This document shows, piece after piece, positions 9,018 through 17,457 of a stretch of 47,203 nt of DNA (position 1 is the stretch's first letter; each line of letters begins with the position of its first letter). The position numbers were made by a program, and so were the translations under genes. The notes below the pieces were generated by a model that had not been told where the DNA came from, searched no databases, and saw only the letters and a list, made by a program, of their open reading frames with translations. This DNA is from Methanobacteriota archaeon (lineage in GTDB: Archaea > Methanobacteriota > Methanobacteria > Methanobacteriales > Methanobacteriaceae): contig JAKQFA010000022.1 in the NCBI GenBank assembly GCA_029556335.1, forward strand, positions 1 to 47,203, in the 5' to 3' direction.

Positions 9018-10025
9018 CTACCTCCCACCATACATCTTCTCATCGTAGTTCTGGTACTCCCCGCTCTTCACGGTTTCCAGCCAGTCCTGGTGGTCCAGGT
9101 ACCACTGGATGGTCTCGGTGATCCCGGTCTCGAAGGTGTATTTGGGTTTCCAGCCCAGTTCTTTTTGTATCTTAGAAGAATCGATGGCGTACCTGCGGTC
9201 ATGGCCCTTCCGGTCCTCGACACTGGTGATTAAGGATTCGGGTTTGTCCAGAATCTTGAGGATGAGTTTTACTAGTTCGATGTTCTGTTTTTCGTTGTTA
9301 CCGCCGATGTTGTACACCCCCCCGTCACGTCCCTGGTGCAGGACCAGGTCAATGGCGGTGCAGTGATCGTGGACGTGGAGCCAGTCCCGTACGTGCAGTC
9401 CATCCCCGTAGACAGGCAGGGCCTTGTCCTCCAGGGCATTGGAGATCATGAGGGGTATCAGTTTCTCCGGGAACTGGTAGGGCCCGTAGTTGTTGGAGCA
9501 ACGGGTGATGTTAATGGGTAGTTTGAAGGTCTCATTATAAGCCCGCACCATCAGGTCGGCCGCGGCTTTACTGGCGGAGTAGGGACTGTTCGGTGCTAAT
9601 GGTGTAGTTTCGGTGAAGTAGCCCTCCTCCCCCAGGGTGCCGTATACCTCGTCGGTGGAGATCTGGATATACTTCTCCACCCCTAGGTTAAGGGCGGCGT
9701 CCAGGAGTACCTGGGTGCCCATCACGTTGGATTTAACAAAGATAGCCGGGTCTTCGATGCTGCGGTCCACGTGGGACTCGGCGGCGAAGTTAACGATGTA
9801 ATCCACATCCTCCACGACATCAAATACCAGGTCTTTATCAGTTATATCCCCCTTAATGAAGGTGTAGCTGGGATTTTCCTCCACCCCCCTCAGGTTTTCC
9901 AGGTTACCGCAGTAGGTGAGGGAATCCAGGTTCAGCAGCTCATAATCAGGGTGGGTGTCCAGCATGTACCTTACGAAGTTGCTGCCTATGAATCCGGCTC
10001 CCCCGGTAATCAATATTTTTACCAT
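9018..10025 (-). CDS. rfbB: dTDP-glucose 4,6-dehydratase
   Basis: Converts dTDP-glucose to dTDP-4-dehydro-6-deoxyglucose, the second step of dTDP-rhamnose synthesis, in the cytoplasm. The 335-residue length is standard. The N-terminal NAD site GGAGFIGSNFVR (residues 8-19), NLDSLTYCGNLENL, NFAAESHVDRSI, the ISTDEVYG catalytic loop and the YSASKAAAD motif (Tyr and Lys of the catalytic triad) are all present, as are RCSNNYGPYQFPEKLIP and HVRDWLHVHDHC. The start ATG has TGGAGCT just upstream. The gene stands apart from rfbA and rfbC, which are on the same strand 3 kb away beyond a relic and two plus-strand genes. Its base composition is far less AT-rich than the glycosyltransferases beside it. 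Confidence 0.97.
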   Translation of the reverse strand: MVKILITGGAGFIGSNFVRYMLDTHPDYELLNLDSLTYCGNLENLRGVEENPSYTFIKGDITDKDLVFDVVEDVDYIVNFAAESHVDRSIEDPAIFVKSNVMGTQVLLDAALNLGVEKYIQISTDEVYGTLGEEGYFTETTPLAPNSPYSASKAAADLMVRAYNETFKLPINITRCSNNYGPYQFPEKLIPLMISNALEDKALPVYGDGLHVRDWLHVHDHCTAIDLVLHQGRDGGVYNIGGNNEKQNIELVKLILKILDKPESLITSVEDRKGHDRRYAIDSSKIQKELGWKPKYTFETGITETIQWYLDHQDWLETVKSGEYQNYDEKMYGGR

Positions 10026-10354
10026 TATATAGCTCCATTTTTTACTGAATTACCTTCTCTTATTCAATTATTCTTGACATATTAATTAATATAATATATT
10101 TAATGCCATCAGGAAATCAAGCCAATTTATACTAAGATGGGGCGGTAGATTTTATGATGAAACCATTTCTCTTCCTGGGATATTAAAAAAAATACGTTGG
10201 AATAATCGAAATTCACATTCCATAGATATCCCAACTTATTTTTTGATGGAATGATTATTTATCCAATGGAAGCACTGATGGTAGATTGTCCAGCCATCGC
10301 CTTTTATAAAACTTCCCCCACGAGTAATTATTGATTCAGAAAAAGGATAGAATT
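10026..10354. other. Intergenic gap before relic genes
   Basis: About 330 bases holding the rfbB promoter region and, at about 10300, a TTTTATAAAAC box that would have served the relic gene starting at 10355. No open frame or RNA gene recognised. Confidence 0.45.
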
Positions 10355-10571
10355 ATGGTGGGTAGCACTGATTTCCAGTTAAAATTTCTAAATCTTTCCC
10401 TTGAGGTGGGGGATCATAGATTTTTTCTACTGGTACCCTTGTGGTTTTCCTGGCTTTAACTTTTCTCCCTATTTAAGCAGGATAACTGGCTCTATCCCCA
10501 AAGTGGTGATAGTTCTCCTGGCTGTGGTGACCCAGATGGTATTTACTTTTAACTCTGGAAAATGTTACTAA
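10355..10571 (+). pseudogene. Relic of DUF2142-family membrane protein gene
   Basis: Starting at ATG 10355 the frame reads FLNLSLEVGDHRFFLLVPLW, then a TAA stop at 10457-10459, then LFSLFKQDNWLYP, and after a one-base shift in a C run PKVVIVLLAVVTQMVFTF and a terminal CY. This aligns with residues 10-65 of the intact protein at 30212-31762 (KNLTRDVWDLRFFILLFLGF, IFSLFKLDNYLYPKAELILLVVV) and then with its last residues (NCY). Everything between is missing. Even the sequence before the ATG is similar (AGAAAAAGGATAGAATT against CAAAAAAGAATAGAATA). So this is a decayed, internally deleted paralogue with one stop and one frameshift. Confidence 0.75.
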
Positions 10572-10680
10572 GCCCTAAATCTAACCCCCTTTCTCTGGCT
10601 GGCGAGGTATCCTTCCAGGCCCACCAGGTGCATGGCACCAACCACCCAGGCCAGGAATAAACAATCTCTATGATAGTATT
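10568..10680 (-). pseudogene. Relic of DUF998 gene C-terminus
   Basis: On the minus strand the frame ending at 10568 reads LFLAWVVGAMHLVGLEGYLASQRK, matching the C-terminus of the intact DUF998 protein at 31770-32381 (AYPILGYLVGLGGYLTAGCR). It converges on the DUF2142 relic end to end exactly as the intact genes do at 31762/31770. Only the last 35 or so codons survive. Confidence 0.68.
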
Positions 10681-10730
10681 ATAAGATAAAAATACTCAAT
10701 ACTCATTTAATAATCTTCAGGATACTTAAA

Positions 10731-11153
10731 ATGGTAAAGCAAAAATTATATACAATATTAAAGCAGGAAACTGAGAGAACTGCAATACAGTTATTCCGTT
10801 ACGTCTTCGTGGGAGGAGCTGCCTTCATAGTGGATTTTGGTTCATTGTTCATCCTCACTGATTTTTTCGGCATTTATTATCTGGTATCTGCAGCTATCGC
10901 CTTTATATTGGGTTTAATTGTTAATTATATCCTTAGTATCTCCTGGGTTTTTAATAATCGCAAGTTGAACAGTTCCACCCTGGAATTTGGGGTTTTTAGT
11001 CTAATCGGGATGGTAGGTTTGGGATTAAATGAGGTTTTCATCTGGTTTTTCACAGCCGAAGTAGGTTTCTACTACCTAATTTCCAAGATCATATCCGCAA
11101 TTATCGTCCTGTTCTGGAACTTCTTCGCCAGGAAGTACGTCTTGTTCAAATGA
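10731..11153 (+). CDS. GtrA-family membrane protein
   Basis: A 140-residue protein with four membrane helices (about 22-44, 48-70, 83-103, 112-134), the size and layout of GtrA-like proteins. These are thought to help move lipid-linked sugars, for example undecaprenyl- or dolichyl-phosphate-linked glucose, across the membrane. RYVFVGGAAFIVDFGSLFIL and NYILSISWVFN near the middle are characteristic, as is the terminal RKYVLFK. The stop overlaps the start of the following oxidoreductase gene (ATGA at 11150-11153), so the two are translationally coupled. Their shared locus with rfb genes supports a role in surface-glycan or lipid glycosylation. Substrate unknown. Confidence 0.88.
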   Translation: MVKQKLYTILKQETERTAIQLFRYVFVGGAAFIVDFGSLFILTDFFGIYYLVSAAIAFILGLIVNYILSISWVFNNRKLNSSTLEFGVFSLIGMVGLGLNEVFIWFFTAEVGFYYLISKIISAIIVLFWNFFARKYVLFK

Positions 11154-12796
11154 AAAATTCGAATATAAGTGATGATATGTCTGAGAATCGGAAAGCTGTC
11201 ATAATAGGTGCAGGTCCTGCAGGCTTAACTGCAGCCTACGAACTCCTCGATAAAACAGATATTCAACCAGTTATATTCGAGGCCACTGATGCCATTGGGG
11301 GCATCTCTAAAACTGTGAACCATAATGGTAACAGGATCGATATTGGAGGTCACAGATTTTTCTCCAAGTCGGATCGGGTGATGGAGTGGTGGCAGAATAT
11401 TCTTCCCCTCCAGGGCAGTCCAGCCCGGGATGATCTGATACTGGGAAGGGAAGTGCCAACTGTTGAGGTAAGTAAAAAAAAGGAAGTTGCCTCCATGGAA
11501 ATTATCACTGGCGCCGCACCGGACCCTGAAAAGGATGATCAGGTAATGTTGAATCGCAGCAGGTTATCTAGAATTTTTTACACCCGTAAATTTTTTGACT
11601 ACCCGGTGGCCCTGAACCTTAAAACCATCTCGAACCTGGGCCTTATAAACACCCTTAAAATAGGTTTAAGCTACTTGAAATCCACACTAAAGCCTATCCA
11701 TCCAGAAGAATCCTTGGAGGACTTCTTCATTAACCGCTTTGGACGTGAACTTTACCTCACCTTCTTTAAGGACTACACCGAAAAGGTGTGGGGTGTCCCC
11801 TGTGAACAGATCAACGCGGACTGGGGCGCCCAAAGGATCAAGGGATTATCAATTAAAAAGGCTTTAACACATGCAATAATGGTTAACAGGCAGAATAATG
11901 AAGACCTGGCCCAGAAAGAAGTGGAAACTAGTTTGATCGGACAGTTCATGTACCCTAAGTATGGTCCTGGCCAAATGTGGGAGGAAGTAGCCCAGGTGCT
12001 CACTAGGTCGGGTGCTATAATAAACCACCATCATCGTGTGGTTGGAATAGAAGCCGAGAAAGACCTTGTGCATGCTGTTTTGGTTAAAAATGAAGAAACT
12101 GGTGAACAAATAAGGGTTGAAGCCGACTATTTTTTCTCAACCATGCCTGTTAAGGATCTGGTAAGTTCATTCCAGGATGAAATCCCCGTAAATGTCATGG
12201 ATGTTGCCGGGGGGCTCATGTATCGTGACTTCATAACGGTGGGTTTGCTGGTGGACTCCATGAAGATCAGTAATGAAACATCACAGAAAACAATCAATGA
12301 CATTGTTCCCGATAACTGGATCTACATCCAGGAAAGGGATGTGAAGCTAGGGAGACTGCAAATATTCAATAACTGGAGTCCCTACTTAGTTTCTGATCCA
12401 GATAAAATTTGGATTGGACTAGAATATTTCTGTAACGAAGGTGATGAAATGTGGAACATGGAGGATGTGGATTTCACCAGCTTCGCTATTTCAGAACTTT
12501 CCAAAATAGATATCATAGATGAAGATGCTGTAAAAGACAGTGTAGTAATCCGCGTACCCAAGACCTATCCAGCCTACTTTGGCAGTTACCATCGTTTTAG
12601 TGAGATAAGAGAATTCACAGACCAATATAAAAACTTATTTTTAATTGGAAGAAACGGAATGCACCGTTACAACAACATGGACCACTCCATGCTTACTGCC
12701 ATGCTGGCGGTGGAGAACATCATCAATGGTGTTGATTCCAAGGACAACTTATGGTCTATAAATGCCGAGGAAGAGTACCACGAAGAGAAAAATTAG
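11150..12796 (+). CDS. NAD(P)/FAD-dependent oxidoreductase (amine-oxidase fold)
   Basis: A 548-residue flavoprotein. The dinucleotide-binding motif VIIGAGPAGLTAAYEL lies at residues 18-33, followed by a glutamate-ending strand (VIFEATDAIGGISKT) and GGHRFFSKSDRV, which is typical of the protoporphyrinogen-oxidase/UDP-galactopyranose-mutase-like subgroup found in glycan clusters. The C-terminal FAD motif is FLIGRNGMHRYNNMDHSM near residue 503. The segment TRKFFDYPVALN also fits this subgroup. It overlaps gtrA by four bases and is on the opposite strand from the flanking rfb genes. The precise reaction is not known for this subgroup; a sugar- or isoprenoid-modifying redox step is inferred from context only. 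Confidence 0.85.
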   Translation: MKNSNISDDMSENRKAVIIGAGPAGLTAAYELLDKTDIQPVIFEATDAIGGISKTVNHNGNRIDIGGHRFFSKSDRVMEWWQNILPLQGSPARDDLILGREVPTVEVSKKKEVASMEIITGAAPDPEKDDQVMLNRSRLSRIFYTRKFFDYPVALNLKTISNLGLINTLKIGLSYLKSTLKPIHPEESLEDFFINRFGRELYLTFFKDYTEKVWGVPCEQINADWGAQRIKGLSIKKALTHAIMVNRQNNEDLAQKEVETSLIGQFMYPKYGPGQMWEEVAQVLTRSGAIINHHHRVVGIEAEKDLVHAVLVKNEETGEQIRVEADYFFSTMPVKDLVSSFQDEIPVNVMDVAGGLMYRDFITVGLLVDSMKISNETSQKTINDIVPDNWIYIQERDVKLGRLQIFNNWSPYLVSDPDKIWIGLEYFCNEGDEMWNMEDVDFTSFAISELSKIDIIDEDAVKDSVVIRVPKTYPAYFGSYHRFSEIREFTDQYKNLFLIGRNGMHRYNNMDHSMLTAMLAVENIINGVDSKDNLWSINAEEEYHEEKN

Positions 12797-12873
12797 TTAT
12801 AACACTCTTAGTTAAAATAGTGTCCTGATAACCCTTATCTATTGAAAAGGAAAGGATGGTAAACTTTTTTATC

Positions 12874-13431
12874 CTAAAACTCCACCCGGTTCTCTTCCAG
12901 ACTCTTCCATGTCTGGTCCTTCTCTGATAGGAGCACCTCATCCACCCGGTCCAGGGGCCAGTCTATACCAATATCTGGGTCGTCCCAGGGGAGTCCTCCC
13001 TCATCATCGGCCTGGTAGAAGTCGGTGCATTTGTAGGTGAATTCTGCCTCCTCAGATAAGACTAAAAAACCATGGGCAAATCCTTCCGGGACGTAGAACT
13101 GTTTCCTATTCTCCTCGGATAATGTCACCCCCTCCCACTGGCCATAGGTGGGTGAGTCCTTGCGGAGATCCACGGCCACATCGAAGACCTCCCCTTTGAT
13201 GACCCGGACCAGTTTGCCCTGGGGGTGCTGGTACTGGAAGTGCAGTCCCCTTAACACTCCCCTCCGGGATTTGGACTGGTTGTCCTGTACGAAGTTAAAG
13301 TCCAGCCCTGCTTCTTTAAATTCCTGGGCATGGTAGGTTTCCATGAAGTAGCCCCGGTCATCCCCGAATACTGTGGGTTCTATTATGTACACATCTGGTA
13401 TTCTTGTTTTAGTGAAGGTGAATTTTCCCAT
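12874..13431 (-). CDS. rfbC: dTDP-4-dehydrorhamnose 3,5-epimerase
   Basis: Catalyses the third step of dTDP-rhamnose synthesis, epimerising C3 and C5 of the keto-sugar. The 185-residue length is standard for this cupin-fold family. Diagnostic segments are GDDRGYFMETYHAQEF, QDNQSKSRRGVLRGLHFQ with the catalytic His, GEVFDVAVDLRKDSPTYG, and YVPEGFAHGFLVLSE. The later Tyr-containing FTYKCTDFY segment holds the other catalytic residue region. The gene follows rfbA by 15 bases on the same strand, a clear two-gene unit, with a G-rich ribosome site before the ATG. Confidence 0.97.
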   Translation of the reverse strand: MGKFTFTKTRIPDVYIIEPTVFGDDRGYFMETYHAQEFKEAGLDFNFVQDNQSKSRRGVLRGLHFQYQHPQGKLVRVIKGEVFDVAVDLRKDSPTYGQWEGVTLSEENRKQFYVPEGFAHGFLVLSEEAEFTYKCTDFYQADDEGGLPWDDPDIGIDWPLDRVDEVLLSEKDQTWKSLEENRVEF

Positions 13432-13446
13432 AAAAAGCAGTCCCCC

Positions 13447-14322
<876 letters not shown>

Positions 14323-14336
14323 ACATTACACTTCCT

Positions 14337-15053
14337 TTATGTTAATATTTTGTTTATACCATTGGCCAGTGCGAACTGTACGAACAGTTCCCTGGGTTCC
14401 ACCACTATATTTCCCTCCAGGTACTGGGTGGCCACGGCTTGCATGAGGGCCATTTTCTTGTTGGGGTCCTGATAAGCCGCCCAGAGGGGTTTCATCAGTG
14501 ACTCTACACTGGCGCCCCTGGTGTTGCCCAGGGCCTGTTCATCCCGGAGGAATTCGATGGAATTTCCCTTCACCGTACCCACACCTTCAATGTAAACACC
14601 ACCTACCGAGGCGATCATGGCGTCCACTGCTTGGGGCGTGAATACCACCACGGCGTCACTGTGGAGTCCGGTGTTGTATTCCACAATCTCCTGGGCCAGT
14701 TTGGCATTCTGGGCGGTGTTGTTGTACCAGAAGGAGTCGTGGAGCAGAAGGGCCTGGACACCCTGGGCCTGTAACTCAGGGGGTGCTGCGGCGGTGGGGT
14801 GGGCCATTCCACCCGGGTACACGGCGGTCATGTTTTTAATGTCACCATCCACCACCGTAACCACGAAGGCCATGTCAATGCCTCCCATACCAGGCCGTGG
14901 CTCGGATGGATCAGCAGCCAGAACCAGGACATGGTGTTCCCCCAGCATCAGATTTGTTTCAGCGTCTTTACCGGGTATGTATACGTATACCATGAGGATG
15001 CTTCCCAGCAGGATCAGTACTAGGAGGATTCTTAAAATATTTTTTAGCCACAT
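14337..15053 (-). CDS. DUF4012 membrane-anchored protein
   Basis: A 238-residue protein with one N-terminal membrane helix (about 7-27) and an extracellular domain of the DUF4012 type: VLVLAADPSEPRPGMGG, followed by AFVVTVVDGDIKNMTAVYPGG. A later VVVFTPQAVDAMIASVGGVYIEG segment also fits. DUF4012 proteins occur in Actinobacteria and methanogens and are often near cell-surface polysaccharide genes; they share features with LytR-type attachment proteins, but no enzymatic activity is established. It has AGGTAGG before the ATG and sits 14 bases upstream of rfbA, so it is probably the first gene of the DUF4012-rfbA-rfbC unit. A role in attaching or ordering surface glycans is inference. Confidence 0.8.
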   Translation of the reverse strand: MWLKNILRILLVLILLGSILMVYVYIPGKDAETNLMLGEHHVLVLAADPSEPRPGMGGIDMAFVVTVVDGDIKNMTAVYPGGMAHPTAAAPPELQAQGVQALLLHDSFWYNNTAQNAKLAQEIVEYNTGLHSDAVVVFTPQAVDAMIASVGGVYIEGVGTVKGNSIEFLRDEQALGNTRGASVESLMKPLWAAYQDPNKKMALMQAVATQYLEGNIVVEPRELFVQFALANGINKILT

Positions 15054-15249
15054 GATTTGCCTACCTGATTGTCTAATTTGGTAACATGGTTTCTGGTGTT
15101 ATAATAAAAAGTTATATTCTCATATTGCGGAAGGTGTATATTATCTTTTACCCAAATTAATTCACTACTGGCTAGAAGATAACGAGTTTATATTTTGGAA
15201 TTGGTGTTGAAGGGGGAAATAATCCCAGAATCTGTTAAGGGGCAGGACT

Positions 15250-15450
15250 ATGAAGAGTGGTAGGGATCGTGAAAATGTTATAGCAGGTGCTCTAGTTTTG
15301 GTTGTCCTCAAAAAAGATCAGCATAGTGGTAAACTTACCCGGGGTGTGGTTGAAGATGTGCTCACCCGTTCCCGTCATCATCCCCACGGAATCAAGGTCC
15401 GCCTCCAGGATGGACGGGTGGGAAGAGTTAAAGAAGTAATAAAAAGTTAA
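15250..15450 (+). CDS. YwbE-family protein (DUF2196)
   Basis: A 66-residue basic protein matching the YwbE/DUF2196 family in length and motifs: GALVLVVLKKDQHSGKLTRG, LTRSRHHPHGIKVRL, DGRVGRVKEV. The family is widespread in bacteria and archaea; the fold suggests a small SH3-like barrel and a nucleic-acid role has been guessed, but no function is established. GGGGCAGG precedes the ATG. It converges on the next minus-strand gene with a 4-base overlap of their 3-prime ends. Confidence 0.85.
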   Translation: MKSGRDRENVIAGALVLVVLKKDQHSGKLTRGVVEDVLTRSRHHPHGIKVRLQDGRVGRVKEVIKS

Positions 15451-15701
15451 CCAACGGGTATCTTCCACAGGTAGCCTACTTTCTTTTCCTGTTTACTTTT
15501 ACCCTTCTTTTCTTTGAGTTGGGGTTCGCTGCCTTCCCAGGCTTCCACGTTTTTATCCAAGTACTCCACAATCTTTTCACTGTACTTACGGGTGCCTATG
15601 GTGTAGGCATCGGGCTTGTTACTGATGTAGCTAATACCATCACCTTCTCGTTCTAGGAACTTGGATATTTCTCTTAATTTCTCATAAAACTGTTCAGTCA
15701 T
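15447..15701 (-). CDS. Small hypothetical protein
   Basis: An 84-residue soluble protein I do not recognise. The first 30 residues look helical (EQFYEKLREISKFLERE), the centre is mixed, and residues 62-73 are a lysine-rich linker (KEKKGKSKQEKK) before a short hydrophobic end. No metal or catalytic motif is visible. TAGGAGAA lies a few bases before the ATG, which supports it as real. Its stop overlaps the end of the YwbE-type gene. Confidence 0.6.
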   Translation of the reverse strand: MTEQFYEKLREISKFLEREGDGISYISNKPDAYTIGTRKYSEKIVEYLDKNVEAWEGSEPQLKEKKGKSKQEKKVGYLWKIPVG

Positions 15702-15871
15702 AGTTATTCTCCTAAGAAATATGGTGCCTCTACCTCTTACTAGAATGGGTTAAGTAAGATTTGGCGTTCTCCTGATAATTAGTATATATATTGATGTGTT
15801 CCATCTATGGATAAAAGTTACTGTGACTCAGTAGTACTTTATTAATATTGTTGATTACAAATATTAGGTAC

Positions 15872-16021
15872 ATGCTGGATAAGGATCAAAAGGAGGCTAT
15901 GGAATACCTGCAGCACTTCGCCCGTAGAAAAAGAGAAAGCAACAGTCGTGGTTGGCTTTTTTTAGCCGGATTTATCTTGGTTATAGTGGCGGTTACTTTT
16001 TTGTATCTATTTAGCAGATAA
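15872..16021 (+). CDS. 49-residue single-helix membrane protein
   Basis: An open frame too short for most gene finders. It starts ATG LDKDQKEAMEYLQHFARRKRE, has a basic patch, then one membrane helix (WLFLAGFILVIVAVTFLYLF) and ends in SR. TTAGGT lies close before the ATG. Upstream, at 15846-15866, is AATATTGTT-GATTAC-AAATATT, which resembles a damaged copy of the ATTGTT-N7-AACAAT site seen before neighbouring genes. It runs convergent to the minus-strand gene at 16028. Function unknown; the clean basic-then-hydrophobic layout makes a real microprotein likely but not certain. Confidence 0.5.
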   Translation: MLDKDQKEAMEYLQHFARRKRESNSRGWLFLAGFILVIVAVTFLYLFSR

Positions 16022-16027
16022 ATCGAA

Positions 16028-16444
16028 TTAGACTCGGAATCTCGACTTAGCAGCCAGCCATAGGAGTTCCCATTCCTTGGACCTGATGTAGTCATGGTTG
16101 ATTTCATCTATACAATTTCTGATGACCTCTTCCTCGATGAAGGAGGTGGTGAAGAGTATTAGGGCATCGTCTATTGATTCTGGGGGGGAACCATAATACT
16201 CTTCATCTTCTCTGTAGATAGCAGGTGAGTAGTACCCGTCATCATCTTCCTGGTCCTGGTGGACAGGATCATCATCAGGGTTGTGAAGGGGGGAGGGGGA
16301 CTTGTTTATATCCCTTGATGGGTCAGGTGGATTATGGTTAATGTCGCGGCAATTCTTGGGGCCACCATGCCGTTCTCCACCTTTGGTGATGTTTCTTAAA
16401 AAATCTGTTACCATCACAAAAACTCCGTTGTTTACTTTAAACAA
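16028..16444 (-). CDS. YYGSPP-motif protein A (uncharacterised)
   Basis: A 138-residue protein with a polar, proline- and aspartate-rich first half, probably disordered, and a folded-looking end. It carries GYYSPAIY and EEYYGSPPESIDDALILFTTSF near residues 70-105, the latter almost the same as a segment in the neighbour at 16864-17382. The C-terminal 40 residues (IDEINHDYIRSKEWELLWL) look helical and have no counterpart in that neighbour. The start is uncertain: TTG 16444 gives an N-terminus aligned with the neighbour (TTG TTT ... AAC AAC GGA), while GTG and ATG codons about 30-36 bases in are alternatives. The start region coincides with the shared palindromic operator and follows a TATA box (CTTTATATTG, 16461-16470), so the message is nearly leaderless. 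Function unknown. Confidence 0.65.
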   Translation of the reverse strand: MFKVNNGVFVMVTDFLRNITKGGERHGGPKNCRDINHNPPDPSRDINKSPSPLHNPDDDPVHQDQEDDDGYYSPAIYREDEEYYGSPPESIDDALILFTTSFIEEEVIRNCIDEINHDYIRSKEWELLWLAAKSRFRV

Positions 16445-16448
16445 TATT
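16427..16448 (-). promoter_or_regulatory. Shared palindrome, copy 1
   Basis: Plus strand reads GTTGTT-TACTTTA-AACAATATT, containing the perfect inverted repeat TTGTTTA-CTT-TAAACAA. It lies about 14 bases inside the TATA box of the 16028-16444 gene, over the predicted transcription start and the start codon. Probable operator. Confidence 0.65.
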
Positions 16449-16543
16449 ATTGTATATAGTCAATATAAAGGTTTGCATTCAAAATGATCCTGGGGGATGA
16501 ATGCCAGGAAGGTGTTAAGTAGAATCAAGGTCAATGGAAAACC

Positions 16544-16867
16544 ATGGAGAAATTAACCCCACAGGATGTGCTGGAGGTCTTGGATCTTTTCACCAGGGTC
16601 CCATCCCTTATGTTGAAGGCACTGGTCATCCGCCAGGTAAACGTGGTGGAAACCTTCCATGAAGAGGTTGAAACCTACAAAAAGAACTTGCGCCCTGAGG
16701 ATCTGGCTAAAATAGAGACTGTGATCAGCACCCCAACTCCCCAGTTACAGGAAATAATAGGGCAGGCCTACCAGGAACAACCAGTAAAACAGTTGAAGAT
16801 TCTCATGGACCCCGGTGCTCGCCCATTCTTGGACCGGAATTTGGAAGCCCTTAAAAAAATTATCTAG
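16544..16867 (+). CDS. Helical hypothetical protein
   Basis: A 107-residue, mostly helical soluble protein that I do not recognise: LTPQDVLEVLDLFTRVPSL, then long amphipathic stretches (VVETFHEEVETYKKN, LQEIIGQAYQEQPVKQLKIL) and DPGARPFLDRNLEALKKII at the end. No cysteine, histidine cluster or membrane segment is visible. It lies between the two YYGSPP genes on the opposite strand, and its last four bases overlap the 3-prime end of the second. An AAGGT stands 14 bases before the ATG, a weak ribosome site. It lacks an evident helix-turn-helix, so I do not propose it as the regulator of its neighbours. Confidence 0.6.
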   Translation: MEKLTPQDVLEVLDLFTRVPSLMLKALVIRQVNVVETFHEEVETYKKNLRPEDLAKIETVISTPTPQLQEIIGQAYQEQPVKQLKILMDPGARPFLDRNLEALKKII

Positions 16868-17382
16868 TCGCTGGTGTAACTGTACTCCAGCTGCCCCCCG
16901 CACTCACATTCACCCATGAAATCGTCTGCTTCTTCATGGTCTTCTAATTGGTAGTATCCTCCGCAGCGATTACAAACCAGGTACCTTTCACCTTCGTAGC
17001 GTTTACGGTTATCCTCCAAGTAAGAGGAGGTGAAGAGTATCAGGTCATCTAGGGATGAATTTGGGGGGGAACCGTAATACTCTTCATGGGCTTTACCGAT
17101 TTCAGGTGAGGAGTCACTGACCAGGTCAGCAGCTTCTCTGACATGACAACCTACCCTGTTTTGGCATCGGTTCTTGGGGGGAACGTCTGAATTTGGGGGT
17201 GTATTAGAAGTGGCGTATTTTGGTGAATAATATTTTCCTTCACCAATGGGGGGGGAATGATCTTTTGAGTGGGCAAAACGTGGTGAGTAGTACTTCGTTT
17301 CGCAGAAATAATCATCCCTTGCAGGTAGTTTTTCAATAATTTGGGATACCACATCAACCACTCCGTTGTTCATGTCAAACAA
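16864..17382 (-). CDS. YYGSPP-motif zinc-ribbon protein B (uncharacterised)
   Basis: A 172-residue protein. The first 95 residues are low-complexity with repeated YYSP motifs (KYYSPRF, KYYSPKY). Then comes EEYYGSPPNSSLDDLILFTSSYLEDN, nearly the same as protein A. The last 40 residues are a zinc ribbon, YLVCNRCGGYYQLEDHEE followed by ECECGG, almost identical to the N-terminal ribbon of the protein at 35604. The listed start is TTG 17382; ATG 17373 (MNNGVVDVV) is equally good and overlaps the shared operator. The TATA box (revcomp of 17401-17408) lies about 28 bases from the ATG, implying a leaderless or very short leader message. No enzyme motif; a zinc-binding adaptor or nucleic-acid role is only a guess. 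Confidence 0.68.
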   Translation of the reverse strand: MFDMNNGVVDVVSQIIEKLPARDDYFCETKYYSPRFAHSKDHSPPIGEGKYYSPKYATSNTPPNSDVPPKNRCQNRVGCHVREAADLVSDSSPEIGKAHEEYYGSPPNSSLDDLILFTSSYLEDNRKRYEGERYLVCNRCGGYYQLEDHEEADDFMGECECGGQLEYSYTSD

Positions 17383-17386
17383 TATT
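17365..17386 (-). promoter_or_regulatory. Shared palindrome, copy 2
   Basis: Plus strand reads GTTGTT-CATGTCA-AACAATATT: same arms and 7-base spacer as copy 1, one base off a perfect ATTGTT/AACAAT pair. It covers the start codon region about 15 bases from the TATA box. Upstream of both copies there is also a shared TTGAATGCAAA segment, so the whole promoters are paralogous. Confidence 0.65.
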
Positions 17387-17457
17387 ATAATTTTATACCA
17401 ATATATACTTTTGCATTCAACTGATCAATTCGTTGAACCTGTGAAGTGAAGTACCTT

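Noticed and set aside
14617..15084. 155-codon plus-strand frame opposite DUF4012 gene
   Set aside because: Antisense to a gene with a clear family match and good start; no motif of its own.
16544..16867. Helical protein between the regulon genes as the operator-binding regulator
   Set aside because: No helix-turn-helix or ribbon-helix-helix pattern visible and it lacks the shared operator.
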